Notes: a model not told the origin generated them from the sequence alone. Shown: positions 33,151-44,281, counted from the first letter of the stretch. The stretch is DNA of 64,000 bases from Prionace glauca (GCA_037974335.1 CM075760.1:20974291-21038290), one strand, 5' to 3'. Made by a program: numbers and translations.

Positions 33151-33910
33151 ACACACCCACACTCACACACTCACACACACACTCACACACTACACACACT
33201 GCACAAACACACACTCACACACTATACATTCACACACAATCACACACACACACACACACACACTCACACACACATACACACACTCACACACTCACACATA
33301 CAGACACACTACACACTCACACACTCATTCACACACTCACACACTCACACACACAAACACACACGCATACACACACACTCACTCTCACACACACTCACAC
33401 ACACACACACTCACACACTACACACTCTCACATACACACACTCACACATACAGACACACTACACACTCACACACTCATTCACACATTCATACACACATAC
33501 ACACAGACGCATACACACACAGACGCATACACACACAGACACATGGACACAATTGCACAAATACACATACTCATACATATGCACACGAATACAGAATGTT
33601 AATATACACACACAAAAGCATACACATACTCCCACACACAGAAATATAGACAGGCACATTCAAATACAGACACAGAATGTCACAAATACACAATACACTC
33701 AAATACATACACAACAAAAACACAGATACATTCATAAATACAAATGCACATTCACGGACCAGAAGAACACACAATATACGCACAAACGAACTCAAACAAG
33801 CACAATTCCATAAATACACTAATGGACCACACACATACAAACAAATATACATGCAGACACAAATACTCCCTCTCTCTTTCTCTTTCGCTCTCTCTGTCCC
33901 ACACGCATCA

Positions 33911-33941
<31 letters not shown>

Positions 33942-34560
33942 GCATGCACAAGGGGGCAGACACCCGCACACACAGACACGGACTTGTACAAGAAGGCACA
34001 AAACAAAACATGCACACAACTTATCAAATATGTACAAACGCATGCAGAACCACATACAAACACACAAGTACACACTTACCGAAACATACGTGACTAGGTA
34101 CACAGACCCAAACACAAACACATACATGTGTACACACAATACGGACAGATAACATGCATGCAGGTCTAAAACATACACAAACAGATACACACACTCAAAC
34201 AAATGCATATTCTCACACGTTCTCGCTGAAATGAATACTGATATAGAGACCCACAATGTTATACACATTATCACTTATACAGGGAAATACGTGTAACAAT
34301 ATTAACACACTGCATATAGAGGAACAGAGAGCAAAATATTTTCACACAAACATGTGCATGCAAACATTCACATGCTCATACAGAACAGAACACCACGGGA
34401 CACAATACTACACATGGAAACACAGGTATATGCTGACACATTGTTATAAATAACTATCAAAACGGATTTACATGCACTAACATGTTAACAGATATACACA
34501 CAAATACACGGAGGAACAGACACACACAAAAAGGGAAGGAAACATTACTCGAGTGACAGA
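33150..34560. repeat. ACAC/CACTCA simple-repeat region in C-mu4 to TM intron
   Basis: Long ACAC tracts with CACTCA, ATACAC and CACGCA variants, fading to ACA-rich DNA by 34.56 kb, with a TCTCTCTC interruption near 33,865. A smaller ACAC block follows at 34,815-34,880. His/Thr-rich ORFs here are artefacts. Confidence 0.92.
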
Positions 34561-35439
34561 AATGCACACATTGAAATAGGCAGAAACACGAGCACACGTT
34601 AAGAGTGGCATTAATAAATATGCAGAGACTTCACACAATAATAGTCATGTATCCACAATGTCTGAAGAATAAATTGTACAAATTATACAAATTATCCACA
34701 ATGTCTGAAGAATAAATTATGCACACAGACACAAATCAACAAACACAGACAAATGAATCCTTCATACACACAGATTAACTCAGGACCAAAGATTAATGCA
34801 GCTCAGGAAGTGTTCACACACACACACACACACAGTCTCACACACACACACACGCACACAGACACGCACACACAATCTTAAATATAAACGCAGGTAAATG
34901 ATGAAAGTAAAATTTAAGTGTGAATTTGAATGGACACACCCACCGACAACTATCCCAATTCTCAAAACACCGCCAAACACGTTGAGAAACTGAATTAAGC
35001 TCATGATTTACTAAACATTTCCACTGTAAATAAGCAAAGATTGGAAATTACATCCCAGATCTTAAACAGCAGCATTCATAGTTTACAGATCAGTCACCAT
35101 CTGTGGAAACAATCATTGACAGGGGAATGTTCCTTTATATCAGTCAAAACATTCTTCAATAAGGGTTCGTGGCAAATAGTTCAAAATGAACTGATTCTCA
35201 AGAAAACACCTTCAGTGCTTTCTGACATGGACTCTCCAAGGAATACCAATAAGGATCAGGTGTGAAAATAGTTATGGAGATCTGTTACTGAGTGTCCTGA
35301 ATTTAACAGGAGATATACATTGAAAATTAGACATGAGAATGAATGAACAGTCTATAAAGGAGAACAGGGAAAAGAAAACAATGAGATTCCCTGGATAAAT
35401 AAAGTAATCTAATTCCATTTCCTGGTCTCTGTCCCCTAG

Positions 35440-35567
35440 ACCCCACCGACCGCATCTGGATTGAAGACAGTGAGGATGATAACAGCAACATCTGGACAAC
35501 CGCTTCCACATTCATCGTCCTGTTCTTCCTGAGCATTTTCTACAGCACTGCCGTCACTCTGGTGAAG
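35440..35567 (+). CDS. IGHM: IgM membrane exon 1 (TM1)
   Basis: 128 bases, entered in phase 1 from the 31,947 donor (junction Gly/Asp) and ending in phase 0 at gtgaga. It reads [43 protein letters not shown]: an acidic extracellular linker with EDSEDD, then a hydrophobic span with the polar TAST and YSTAVTLVK pattern conserved in IgM receptors, which pairs with signalling chains. Acceptor is cccctag at 35,433-35,439. Confidence 0.95.
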
Positions 35568-35701
35568 GTGAGATGATTCAATCCATTCACATTTCAAACT
35601 GGCAGAATGGATTTGAAAAATCTCTCATTGTTTCACTGATTAAAAACATTAATGTCCCGCATCAGAAACATCTGCTTCAATATTGCCTCTTTATTTTACA
35701 G

Positions 35702-35710
35702 ATCAAATGA
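35702..35710 (+). CDS. IGHM: IgM membrane exon 2 (TM2), coding part
   Basis: After acceptor ttattttacag the first codons are ATC AAA TGA, so the membrane chain ends ...LVKIK. Only two residues come from this exon. The very short cytoplasmic end is normal for IgM. The remaining exon is 3' UTR. Confidence 0.9.
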   Translation: MK

Positions 35711-36158
35711 TGGGTTGAATTTTGGACGCTGCAGATTTCCCTCAGCTGATTATAAAGATCTGTGTATGGCTCCAATACAATATCTGCTCTCGGTGAATCT
35801 ATCAGTAAATTTCTCTCAGTTTATCATTCTGGATCTGTAACTGAGGCAACAATAGACATTATTTCAGTTTTCAGTGTGAAAAGTACGAGGTTGTTTTTTG
35901 TTATAATGTTGTTGTGGTTAATAGTTTCCCCCCTAGTGTAAAATTAATGTATAAATAATTTCTCATTCCTTATTCACGTTTGTTAATTCCTCTTTCTATT
36001 AAGGATCTGTATTCTCTTTCTGGTTAATGTAACAGATGTACAAATATTGACGGATTCTCCGTACATGTCTCCTGTTCTCAATGCGAACCTCGATCGCTAT
36101 GTTCACTTTCCTAACTTTAAAAAAAACAATTTCGCTGTAAAATATTCTCTGAATTTTT

Positions 36159-36176
36159 AAATAAATTTTGAATAAA
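36159..36176 (+). promoter_or_regulatory. Poly(A) signals for membrane mu mRNA
   Basis: AATAAA at 36,159-36,164 and 36,171-36,176, about 450 bases after the TM2 stop, in AT-rich 3' UTR-like DNA. Confidence 0.65.
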
Positions 36177-36439
36177 AATTTAACCATCCCTGTCTTGGCT
36201 TAATTCCGTTCTCCTAAACCCATCAACTCCGCTCCATTTCCCCATGATCCTGTTTCCCCCCCTTTCCCAGATAGGCATGTCCCCCCCAGTCATGGGTGGG
36301 ATGTGGTTGAACTCAGGACCCTTTAGAGACAGAGTCACTGCGCCACCCACTGACCCACCCGTGTAAAGACACCTTCATCTCTGCCTTTTTCTGATCAAAT
36401 CCAGAGACAGAATGAGTGAAGAATGAGGAGAACCTCGGT

Positions 36440-36900
36440 GAATTCACTCATAAACTGGTCTGTCATGGAGTTTAGAAGGATGAGGGGGGATGTTATAGAG
36501 ACATATAAGATAATGAAAGGGATGGATAGGGTAGAGGGAGAGAGATTCTTCCCGCTTAGAAAGGACAGCAGTACGAGGGGGCACAGCCTCAAGATAAGGG
36601 AGGGAGAGGTGCAGTTTAGATCAGAGTTGAGGAGGAACTTCTTCACTCAAAGGCTGGTGAATCTCTGGAATTCTGTGCCCATTGAAGTGGTGGAGGCTGC
36701 CTCGCTAAATATTTTTAAGTCGCGGGTAGATAGGTTTCTGATAGACAGGGGAATTAAGGGTTATGGGGAGAAAGTGGGAATGTGGAACTGATCCACTTCA
36801 GGTCAGCCATGATCTTATTGAATGGTGGGGCAGGCTCGAAGGGCTAAATGGACTACTCCTGCTCCTTTCTCTCATGTTTCTTTCCTATGGTCTTATGGAG
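36440..36900 (+). mobile_element. CR1 LINE 3' end
   Basis: It reads MEFRRMRGDVIETYKIMKGMDRVEGERFFPLRK, then RRNFFTQRLVNLWNSVPIEVVEAASLNIFKSRVDRFL, with 3' UTR 'ggctcgaagggctaaatgg' and a 'ttctttcctatggtctta' end. The coding end is still open over about 120 codons. It is the subfamily of 3,940-4,490. Confidence 0.85.
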
Positions 36901-37169
36901 GACCAGCAGCATTTAAACTGCCCTTAACCTTGTCTGATTCCCCTTAGTCCGCCAAAAATGAGAAATGAATTTGCTCCGAATCTTCACTCCAGGGCATGAA
37001 GAAAGATTGTGTTTCATGTGTTCAAGCAGGCACTAACTGACCGAACGTAAGGCAGAATGTAAATTCAGTGGACTGAATGCAGGAGGAAAACACGAGAATA
37101 GTTCCAGAGTTCAGAAACTTCAGTGGCGAATATATTTTGGAGAGTTTGGGACTAATTTTCTTAACAGAA

Positions 37170-37550
37170 AGTTGCTGATGTGACTTTAATGAGGCATTCA
37201 AAATCCTGAGGGGTCTTGACAGAGTAGATAGAGAGAAACTTTCAATGGCAGAAGGATTTTGACACAGAGGGCGCGGGTTGAACTAAATTGGTGAAGGAAA
37301 CATGGAGACATCAGGAAAAAACATTTTCAGACAGTGAGTGACCCAGACCTGGAATGTGCTGTTTGAGAGTGCGCTGCAGGCAGAGCCAATTAATGGGTTC
37401 AAAATGGGATTGGATAATTGTCTGAAAATGAACAAAATGCTAAACTGTGGGGTACAGAGTGTTCTTGGATGAATTGGTCCTTTAGAGGGCCAACACACAC
37501 ATGACGCTTCAAAACGGCCTTCTTCTCTGCTGTAAGTACTCTATCAATGT
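37170..37550 (+). mobile_element. CR1-like LINE 3' fragment, old
   Basis: 'catt-caaaatcctgagggg' with 'tcttgacagagtagata' and the distal 'cttctctgctgtaagtactc' show an older, different CR1-type 3' end. Confidence 0.55.
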
Positions 37551-37609
37551 TGAAAGGGCATCGTGGTAATATCTCTGCGAGAGCAATTCCAAGGTAGGCA
37601 AATTTCTCA

Positions 37610-37925
37610 AGATATATATTGATCCTGATAAATGTGAGGTGATGCATTTTGGAAGGAATAATGTAGAGAGGAGTTACATGATAAAGGGAAGACCAGTTAA
37701 GAGTGTAGAAATGCAGAGGGACCCAGGAGTGCAAGTGTTCTTGTCTCTGAAGGTGGGAACACAGGTGGAGAAAGTTGCGAAGAAAGCTTACAGAATGCTA
37801 GCCTTTATAGGAAGGGGTGTATAGTATAAGAGCTGGCGTCTAATGCTGCAGTTGTACAGAACGTTGGTTAGACCGCATTTGGAGAACTGCGTCCAGTTCT
37901 GGTCACCTTACTACTGGAAGGACAT
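37610..37925 (+). mobile_element. CR1 LINE internal fragment
   Basis: Reads DPDKCEVMHFGRNNVERSYMIKG, EMQRDPGVQV, EKVAKKAYRMLAFIGRG and LQLYRTLVRPHLENCVQFWSPYYWKD (partly through frame breaks). It stops abruptly at the CpG-rich element that starts at 37,940. Confidence 0.8.
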
Positions 37926-37939
37926 GGAGACCCTGCTGC

Positions 37940-39018
37940 TGTGACAATGCACCCTCTTGTTTAAACACTCTGCAATGCTGAGGCTGGGGAGAGGAGTAAA
38001 CAACAGGGAGCAGCATTGCAGCTTCTCTCCCCCCATTGAAACTGGGATTGTTGCTCCATCTGCTGCACCATCCCTACCACATCCACTGGGGGGCAATCTG
38101 GACAATGGGCTGCAGGCAGACCTTACTGCGCCTGCGCCACAATCACACCACCGCCGGCGGCCATATTGCGTTGCCAGGGGAGACGGCGTCCCGCGCGCTG
38201 CACTCTGGGGGAATTCCCCTCCTGCACATGCGCCCAGGCAGTTACATTTGAATCTTTTAATATGTTGAATCTTGATGATTATTATTCACATCCTCACCCG
38301 TCAGACTTTCGGTTCCTTCTCCATTCGGGAAAATCATTTCTGTTTTTTATTCCGTCTGGTTTTCAATCACACCCGCGCGGTGCGCTCTGGGAAAATACTA
38401 CAGCACATGCGCGGTTCCGCCACCTGCCTCTTTATAAAAATATGTATTTTATTTAATTTTAATTCCGCTCCGGGCGGGATTTCCGGGTGGGAATTTCACT
38501 CACTTTCTACATTTCTGAAACGCCGCTTCAGCCGGGGGGGAGGGGCTGTAGTGATATCATGGCAATATGGCGGCTGACCCCGCCTCTCTGCAGGACCCGG
38601 ATGTTCCGCCAACGAGCAGCGGCCGGGCCGGACTGGGCAAGAGGTGTCACTGGGAGGAGCAGCGCCCGGGCGTGTTACAGCGACCCCCGGTGGTCAGGAA
38701 GGGAAATAGCAGCAGGACAGTCTCTGCCCAAAGGCTTCCCCAGTTCAGCTGCTCAGAGACATTGGGAACCTCTTCAACTGGAAACTTCAGCTTCTCACAT
38801 TCACCCCCTGTGTTCAGTCATTGTTTAATAGACAACCTCTGTAGTGAAATCAGAAACAACTTGTTCACATTAAAGGGGATGGGAATCTGAACCATTCTGC
38901 TCAAAAAGCTCTGCTCGCCTTGAAATTTCAATTGAAATGTTCAAGATGAGAATTTATAGATACAAATCATGTTGTATGTGGAACGCTCATGATGCCACAA
39001 TAACATCAGTACAGACAT
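37940..39018 (+). repeat. CpG-rich repeated element B, copy 1 (possible solo LTR)
   Basis: It matches 46,386-47,533 in reverse over about 1.08 kb. Both copies begin TGTGACAATGCACC and end near CAGTACAGACA, TG...CA ends that would suit a solo LTR. It is CpG-rich with cgcatgcgc-like and ccatattg/aatatggcgg motifs resembling promoter sites (NRF1- and YY1-like). It has a TATAAA-like tttataaaaat. No clear target duplication is seen, so a duplicated host CpG-island promoter is an alternative. Confidence 0.55.
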
Positions 39019-39214
39019 GTTTTCCCCTCAATTCACTAACTCCCAGTGTGATTCAGTATTTTGTTACAAAATTCCTCTGAAGGACCTTGGGATGTTTTAT
39101 TGCAATAAACGTGCTGTATAAATATGAGTTGTTACTGATCCCAGCAGTCAGTTTGTGCACAGTAAGATTCCACAAACAGCAACAACTGATCAATCCATGG
39201 TGATGTTAGTTCAA

Positions 39215-39620
39215 ACACAAATGTTGGTCCTGCTGCACTGTGAAACAGTGGGTTAGCGCTGCTGTCTCACCGCCAGGGACCCGGGTTCGATTCCCAGGGG
39301 CACGGTGACACAGTGGGTTAGACACTGCTGTCTCACAGCGCCAGGGACCCTGGTTCGATTCCTGGGGGCACGGTGACACAGTGGGTTAGCACTGCTGTCT
39401 CATAGCGCCAGGGACCCGGGTTCTGTTCCGGCCTGTTTGTGTGGAGTCTGCACATTCTCCCCATGTCTGCGTGGATGTCCTCTGGACTTCCTCCCAAATT
39501 CTGAAAGATGTGCTGGTTTGGTACATTATCCCGAACAGGTACTGGACAGTGGATACTCAGGGAGTTTCATACTAACTTCATTGCAATGTTAAGGTAAGCC
39601 TTTCTTGTGACGAATAAATT
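39215..39620 (+). mobile_element. SINE with triplicated tRNA-like head
   Basis: Three successive heads ('cagtgggttagc', 'ctgtctcac', 'cagggaccc', 'ggttcgattcc') occur at about 39,238-39,297, 39,298-39,364 and 39,365-39,431 before a single body ('tgtgtggagtctgcacattc') and the end 'gtaagcctttcttgtgac'. Period is about 67 bases. Confidence 0.85.
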
Positions 39621-39696
39621 AAACTTTATAGATCAGTCAATGTTGAAGGGATTCCAGGATCTGAATGGTTCACACCTGTTGCTGTCTTTGTCACTT

Positions 39697-39767
39697 GTTT
39701 CTGTATTTAGTGGTTATCGCGTTTGCCTAACACGTGGATGGTCCTCCTTCAAAAGCAGGCAGAAGCA
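39697..39767 (+). pseudogene. tRNA-Val (AAC) relic
   Basis: GTTTCTG acceptor side, D-arm 'tagtggttatcgcg' and anticodon loop CTAACAC remain, but the T arm (ctccttcaaaagcagg) is decayed and it is 71 rather than 73 bases. The 3' flank resembles that of the Val-TAC genes ('aacataatctgaaactcgatgtt' versus 'aacattatccaaacctcgatgtt'), so it is an older unit copy. Confidence 0.75.
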
Positions 39768-40183
39768 TTCATTTAGTGAGGGAAATCTGCATAATTTCAG
39801 TTTGTTACTGAACATAATCTGAAACTCGATGTTGCAGCCATATACACCTTCTCAGTTTTCTAAATAAAAACCTTTTGTTGATGTGCAGTAATACAGAGAC
39901 AGAACCGAATGCACCAGATATCGATACAGCACCTGTACTAAAATGAATGCAGACTGGGTCCAGTTCAGTCATTACTGAGAGAGTGTATACAGTATATTAC
40001 TAACCAGCGTGGTGTTTTCTCATCTGATAAAGACATGACATACTCAGTTTTGACAAAGACAAGGTCTTTGTGAAGGATAAAATGTGAAGGATAAACTTGC
40101 AATTGGTGAATAAAAAGTCTGAAATACAATAAAAACCAGGTGAGTCATTGATAAATGAACATTTTAAAGACTTTGTATCAGCT

Positions 40184-40255
40184 TTCCTGGTGGTCTAGTG
40201 GATAGGATTTGGCGCACTCGCTGCCGCAGCCCGGGTTCGATCCCCGCTCAGAGAA
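40184..40255 (+). tRNA. tRNA-Glu (CTC), degenerate
   Basis: 72 bases with intact B-box (gggttcgatcc). The anticodon loop is CACTCGC, so base 33, normally U, is A, and the acceptor stem has a C-A mismatch. The mirror copy (51,613-51,684) keeps U33, so this change followed the duplication. Probably a pseudogene. Confidence 0.7.
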
Positions 40256-40849
40256 TGTAGATTTATTGCTGTACAACAATCCTGCGTTCCTTCAGGCCAA
40301 CAACTGTCAGAATCAGTGTGGGGAAGATTCCCTTGCTTGCGCCTGAATTGGAAAAGTCACATGTAAAGAAGCAAAAAGAAAATAAGAGAGCGATAGGCTA
40401 GAAAGTGCTGATGACTCAAAATACTGATACGGGTTAAAGTCTGGCTGTTAATGGGGGAAAATTTATTGTTTCTACCGACACAAAAATCTCGCAGATCTGT
40501 GCCCAAATCTCTGATTCAATGACAAGAAAACGTTTACTTGAATGAACTGGTAAAGTCTCCCACCCCCAGTGAAGTGGAGGCAGTTTTCATTCAGAAAGCA
40601 GTAACTGTGGATTTAACAATGTGGGAAGGAGAAAGACTCAGTTTGAGCGGTGACATTGCGGGAGGAATGGAGAGCTGGAGTTCACCCAGAAAAGCAGCAA
40701 AGTTTCAAATCAATGGTGTCCAATGTTGGATGGTCCATTAACGGTGATAATTTAATGTTATTCAGCAGAATCACCACAGGATGGTTTATCACAGATTGAT
40801 GCTAATACTTTGAATGGAGTGAACTGCAGTGACATTGAATGCAGTAGAA

Positions 40850-41140
40850 AGGACAGCGCGGTAGCACAGTGATTAGCACTGATGTCTCACAGCGCCAGGG
40901 ACTCAGGTTCTCGGGTCACCGTCTGTGCAGAGGTTGCACGTTCTCCCCGTGCCTCCGTGGGTTTCCTCCAGGTGTTCTGGTTTCCGTTTCAAAGATGCGT
41001 GGGTTAGTTTGATTGGCCATTCTAAATTAATCCTAGTGTCAGAGGGATCAGAAGGGTAAATATGTGGGTTCACGGGGAATAGGGCGTGGGCGGGATTGTT
41101 GTGGCTGCGGACTCGATGGGCTGAATGGCCTCCTTCTGGG
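40850..41140 (+). mobile_element. SINE within unit A
   Basis: 'acagcgcggtagcacagtga' head, 'cgttctccccgtgcctccgtg' body and 'gactcgatgggctgaatggc' end. Orthologous copies sit at 50,735-51,015 (minus) and 63,385-63,660 (plus), so the insertion predates all unit duplications. Confidence 0.85.
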
Positions 41141-41538
41141 GCAATCAAAAGAGGTAATGCAAATATACATTGTTTTGGATGAAACAGCAGGTCAACTAAA
41201 TGTATTTTCACTGCCATGTAAAAGCGGACCTGACATCTGCACTGAAATGTGATGAGGTTGGAAAAACTCAGGACGTTACATGGCATGTGTGCATAAGGAA
41301 ACAAAGATAAACCTTCACCTCCATCACCATTCATTAACATTGGGAATGTTTAGAAATAGAGGAAGTTTTTTTAAAAAAGTGGAATCCAACAAGGTGGAAA
41401 TAGAACAGCATCTGGCAGGGTGGAAATTGCGATGGGTATTTGGTCTGTTGCAGTTTGTGTGAACTGATGTTTGAAGACTGTGCGAGACAAAATGTGCTGC
41501 TAATTAGCAGATAGCACAGAAAACCAGCAAGGAGATCC

Positions 41539-41611
41539 TGCCGAAACCCGGGATTGAACCAGGGACCTTTAGATCTTCAGTCTAACGCTCTCCCAACTGA
41601 GCTATTTCGGC
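41539..41611 (-). tRNA. tRNA-Phe (GAA)
   Basis: 73 bases; GCCGAAA/TTTCGGC acceptor pairs fully, anticodon loop ACTGAAGA, T stem CCTGG/CCGGG, discriminator A. TTTT about 20 bases downstream can stop Pol III. It looks functional. Confidence 0.93.
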
Positions 41612-42597
41612 TGTCTGGCCGAGGGGAAGCTTCCGTCTCCCAAATATCTAAGAGAGTACTCATTTTTGCCCATTCGTTAATGCATCATTTTCATCTTTCT
41701 TCAAATAAACTCAACCAAATGTCCTCAGTGATAAAAGCAAATTACTGCGGATGGGAAAAGAGGAAATGCTCCAAAATCTCACAATGTCTGACAGCACCTG
41801 TAAGGAGTGAAAAGGGCGGACGTTTCGAGTCCAGATGACACTTTATCAAAGTTCATTGTACAATTGTAATCACTATTCGTTTCAATATTTCGTATCAATA
41901 CATTATTTAACACATGTGACTTCATTATGAATTGAATATTTCTGACCTTGAACATCACTGAATTGAAAATATAACTGACCAACAGAACCAATCGAATCAC
42001 CGGGTAATACAAGTCACAATTTTGAGATCGACTATCGTCAGCTTTTAAACAAAGTCAAATACATTTAAAAGGATGAGAATCAGGAATTATCTGTTCGTGA
42101 CTCTTGACCCTTTTTTTATTAGGGGTTTGAAACATTCAGGCGCATAAATTCCGGCCCGTTACAGGAAATTCCAGTAGATCCGCACTGAGTCCCAATTCCC
42201 TCATCTGTCTGAATGGTTTTCCCTCTTTCTTAGAGATGAAAAACGATTTAAAAATATTCTTCTGTGAAATGTTCACCATTTCCTCTAGTTCACTTACAGT
42301 ATCACTTGTATCTGTCTTTTTGAGCACACACTGCTATCAGATATTTCAGATGCTGATTAACCATATTAGTCTGCAGCTAGAAACCCATTAAATTCTGTTG
42401 TGGACTGAACAAGATGCGGATAAATGCTCGGTGTCAAAAGCGAACTTTCCCGTCAGTGCACCTTATTTCACAGAAAGTATTTAACTTTGATGTCAGAGCA
42501 ATGATAACATGTCTTTCACATCGAGGTTTGGATAATGTTGAGCAACAACCTGAAATCAAACAATTTTACCTTACCCCACATGAGAAACCTTAATTAA

Positions 42598-42669
42598 TAT
42601 TTCTGCCCGGTTTCGAACGGGGACCTTTCGCGTGTGAGGCGAATGTGATAACCACTACACTACAGAAAC
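42598..42669 (-). tRNA. tRNA-Val (CAC) with one-base T-arm loss
   Basis: Anticodon loop CTCACAC; A and B boxes near consensus. It is 72 bases because the T arm reads cccc-gttcgaa where the family has ccccggttcgaa, breaking the T stem. The inverted copy at 49,216-49,287 shares the loss. Likely impaired. Confidence 0.75.
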
Positions 42670-43787
42670 AACTGGAAAAGTAATGGAGCAAATCAGCCTG
42701 TCTGCAATGTTCAACTGCGCTGTGTTGCTGCAGGTTCCGATGGTCAGACTGAGAGCCCAAGTCACTGAATTCAGGAAGATAACCCTTACTTTCAATCTGA
42801 TTGTACATCTTATCCCCAACATCAATATTTAAAAATATTCGTCTCGCAAATATTTAAGGGAGCAATGATTTCTACTCATTTATTATTCCATGATTCTCAT
42901 CTTCCTTCGAATAATCTCAATCAATTATTCAGTGATAAAAACGAATGACTGCGGAAGGGAAAAGAGAAAATCCTGCAAAATCTCCCAATGTCTGAGAGCT
43001 CCTGTAAGGAGTGAAAAAGGCGGACGTTTCGAGTCCGGATGACACTTTATCAAAGCTCATTGTACAAATGTACTCAGTATTTGTGTCACTATTAGGTACC
43101 AATGTATTATTTAAGACATATGGCTTTATTATGAATTGAATATCTCTGAACTTGAACATCACTGAATTGAAAATATAACTGACCAACAGAACCAATCGAA
43201 TCACCGGGTAATACAGGTCACAATTTTGAGATTGACTATCGTCAGCTTTTAAACAAAGTCAAATACATTTAAATGGAGGAAAATCAAAAAGTATCTGTTC
43301 GTGACACTTGTGCCTTTTTTATTATGGACGCATACATTTCCGCCCTTTACAGGAAAGCCCAGTAGATCCGCGCTGAGTCTCGATTCCCCCATCTGTCTGA
43401 GTGACATTTCCTATTTGTTGGAGATGAAAAACGATTTTTAAAAATGATTCATCTGTGAAATGTGCACCATTTCCTCTAGTTCACTTACAGTATCACTTGT
43501 ACCTGTCTGTTTGAGCACACACTCGTATCAGATATTTCAGATGGTGATGAACCATATTAGTCTGCACCTAGAAACCCATTAAATCTGCTGGAGACTGAAC
43601 GAGATGCGGATAAATGCTCGGTGTCAAAATCGAACTTTCCCATCAGTGCACCTTATTTCTCAGAAAGTATTTGACGGTGAAATCAGAGCAATGATAACAT
43701 GTCTTTAACATCGAGGTTCGGATAATGTTGAGCAGGAAACTTAAATTTAACAATTTTCCCTTATCCAACACGAGAAAGTTTAATGAG

Positions 43788-43860
43788 TGTTTCTGCCCGG
43801 ATTCGAACCGGGGATCTTTCGCGTGTAAGGCGAATGTGATAACCACTACACTACAGAAAG
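43788..43860 (-). tRNA. tRNA-Val (TAC)
   Basis: 73 bases; anticodon loop CTTACAC; T stem CCCGG/CCGGG intact. The first base is C instead of G, leaving a 1-72 mismatch (CTTTCTG with CAGAAAC), shared with the inverted copy. Confidence 0.88.
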
Positions 43861-44281
43861 ATCTGAAGAGCAGTGGAGGAAATCTGCCTGCCTGCAATGT
43901 TCAACTGCGCTGTGATGCTGCAGGTTCCGATGGTCAGACTGAGAGCCCATGTCACTGAATTCAGGAAGATAACCGTTATTTTCAATCTGATTGTACAACT
44001 TATCCCCAACATCAACATTTAAAAGCGTTCGTCTGGCAAATATCTAAGGGATCAATGATTTCTACCCATTCATTAATGCATCATTTTCATCGTTCTTCCA
44101 ATAATCATCCGCATTTTGTATCACCAGCGCTTTGTAACCTGTCGCTACCTTTTTCCGTTGTTCTTTAAATGTGACATTTCCAATTCAGATACTAAAGAGG
44201 AAATCTCCCTGATACTGATTCCGACAGAACTGGTGCAGACCGGGAAGTAACACAGGATTGTTACACAGCAATAAATCTACA

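Larger units (their letters stand above)
15600..36176 (+). other. Complete germline IgM heavy-chain cluster (V-D-D-J-Cmu)
   Basis: Order on the + strand: leader, VH, D1, D2, JH, C-mu1, C-mu2, C-mu3, C-mu4 with secretory tail, TM1, TM2. This is the cluster arrangement known for sharks and rays. Spacer lengths run V 23, D1 12/22, D2 12/12, J 23, so only V-D1-D2-J joining obeys the 12/23 rule at every step. All constant exon junctions are phase 1 until TM1 to TM2 (phase 0). The four-domain layout with a C-terminal '...SCQ' tail identifies IgM rather than the longer IgW. The cluster is unjoined, and I find no defect that would make it a pseudogene. Confidence 0.93.
41650..44040 (-). repeat. 1.2-kb tandem duplication carrying the two Val tRNA genes (copy 1)
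   Basis: 41,729 ('gtgataaaagcaaattactg') aligns with 42,931 ('gtgataaaaacgaatgactg'), and the Val genes at 42,598 and 43,788 hold the same offset (about 1.19-1.20 kb). Intervening flanks align throughout (for example 'ctgttcgtgactcttg' versus 'ctgttcgtgacacttg'). The same pair is present inverted at 47.84-50.2 kb. Confidence 0.85.
39881..44163 (+). repeat. tRNA unit A, copy 1: left arm of 4.3-kb palindrome
   Basis: Reverse complement of 47,728-51,986. Examples: 'cagtaatacagagacaga' (39,888) mirrors 51,975, and 'ccagcgctttgtaacctgtc' (44,124) mirrors 47,750. It carries Glu, Phe, Val-CAC and Val-TAC tRNA genes in the same relative order. The centre is near 45,946 with a 3.56-kb spacer. Identity looks above 90 percent by eye. 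Confidence 0.9.

Noticed and set aside
33008-34274. Thr-His-rich and Val-Cys-rich open frames
   Set aside because: They come from (AC)n arrays and their complement.
22630-35000. CRISPR-like arrays in the regular repeats
   Set aside because: Repeats are simple or minisatellite DNA without unique spacers, and the genome is vertebrate.
15600-36176. Reading the cluster as IgW or IgNAR
   Set aside because: Four C domains with mu wording, an SCQ secretory tail and a mu-type membrane exon fit IgM; IgW usually has more domains and IgNAR a distinct V and five C domains.
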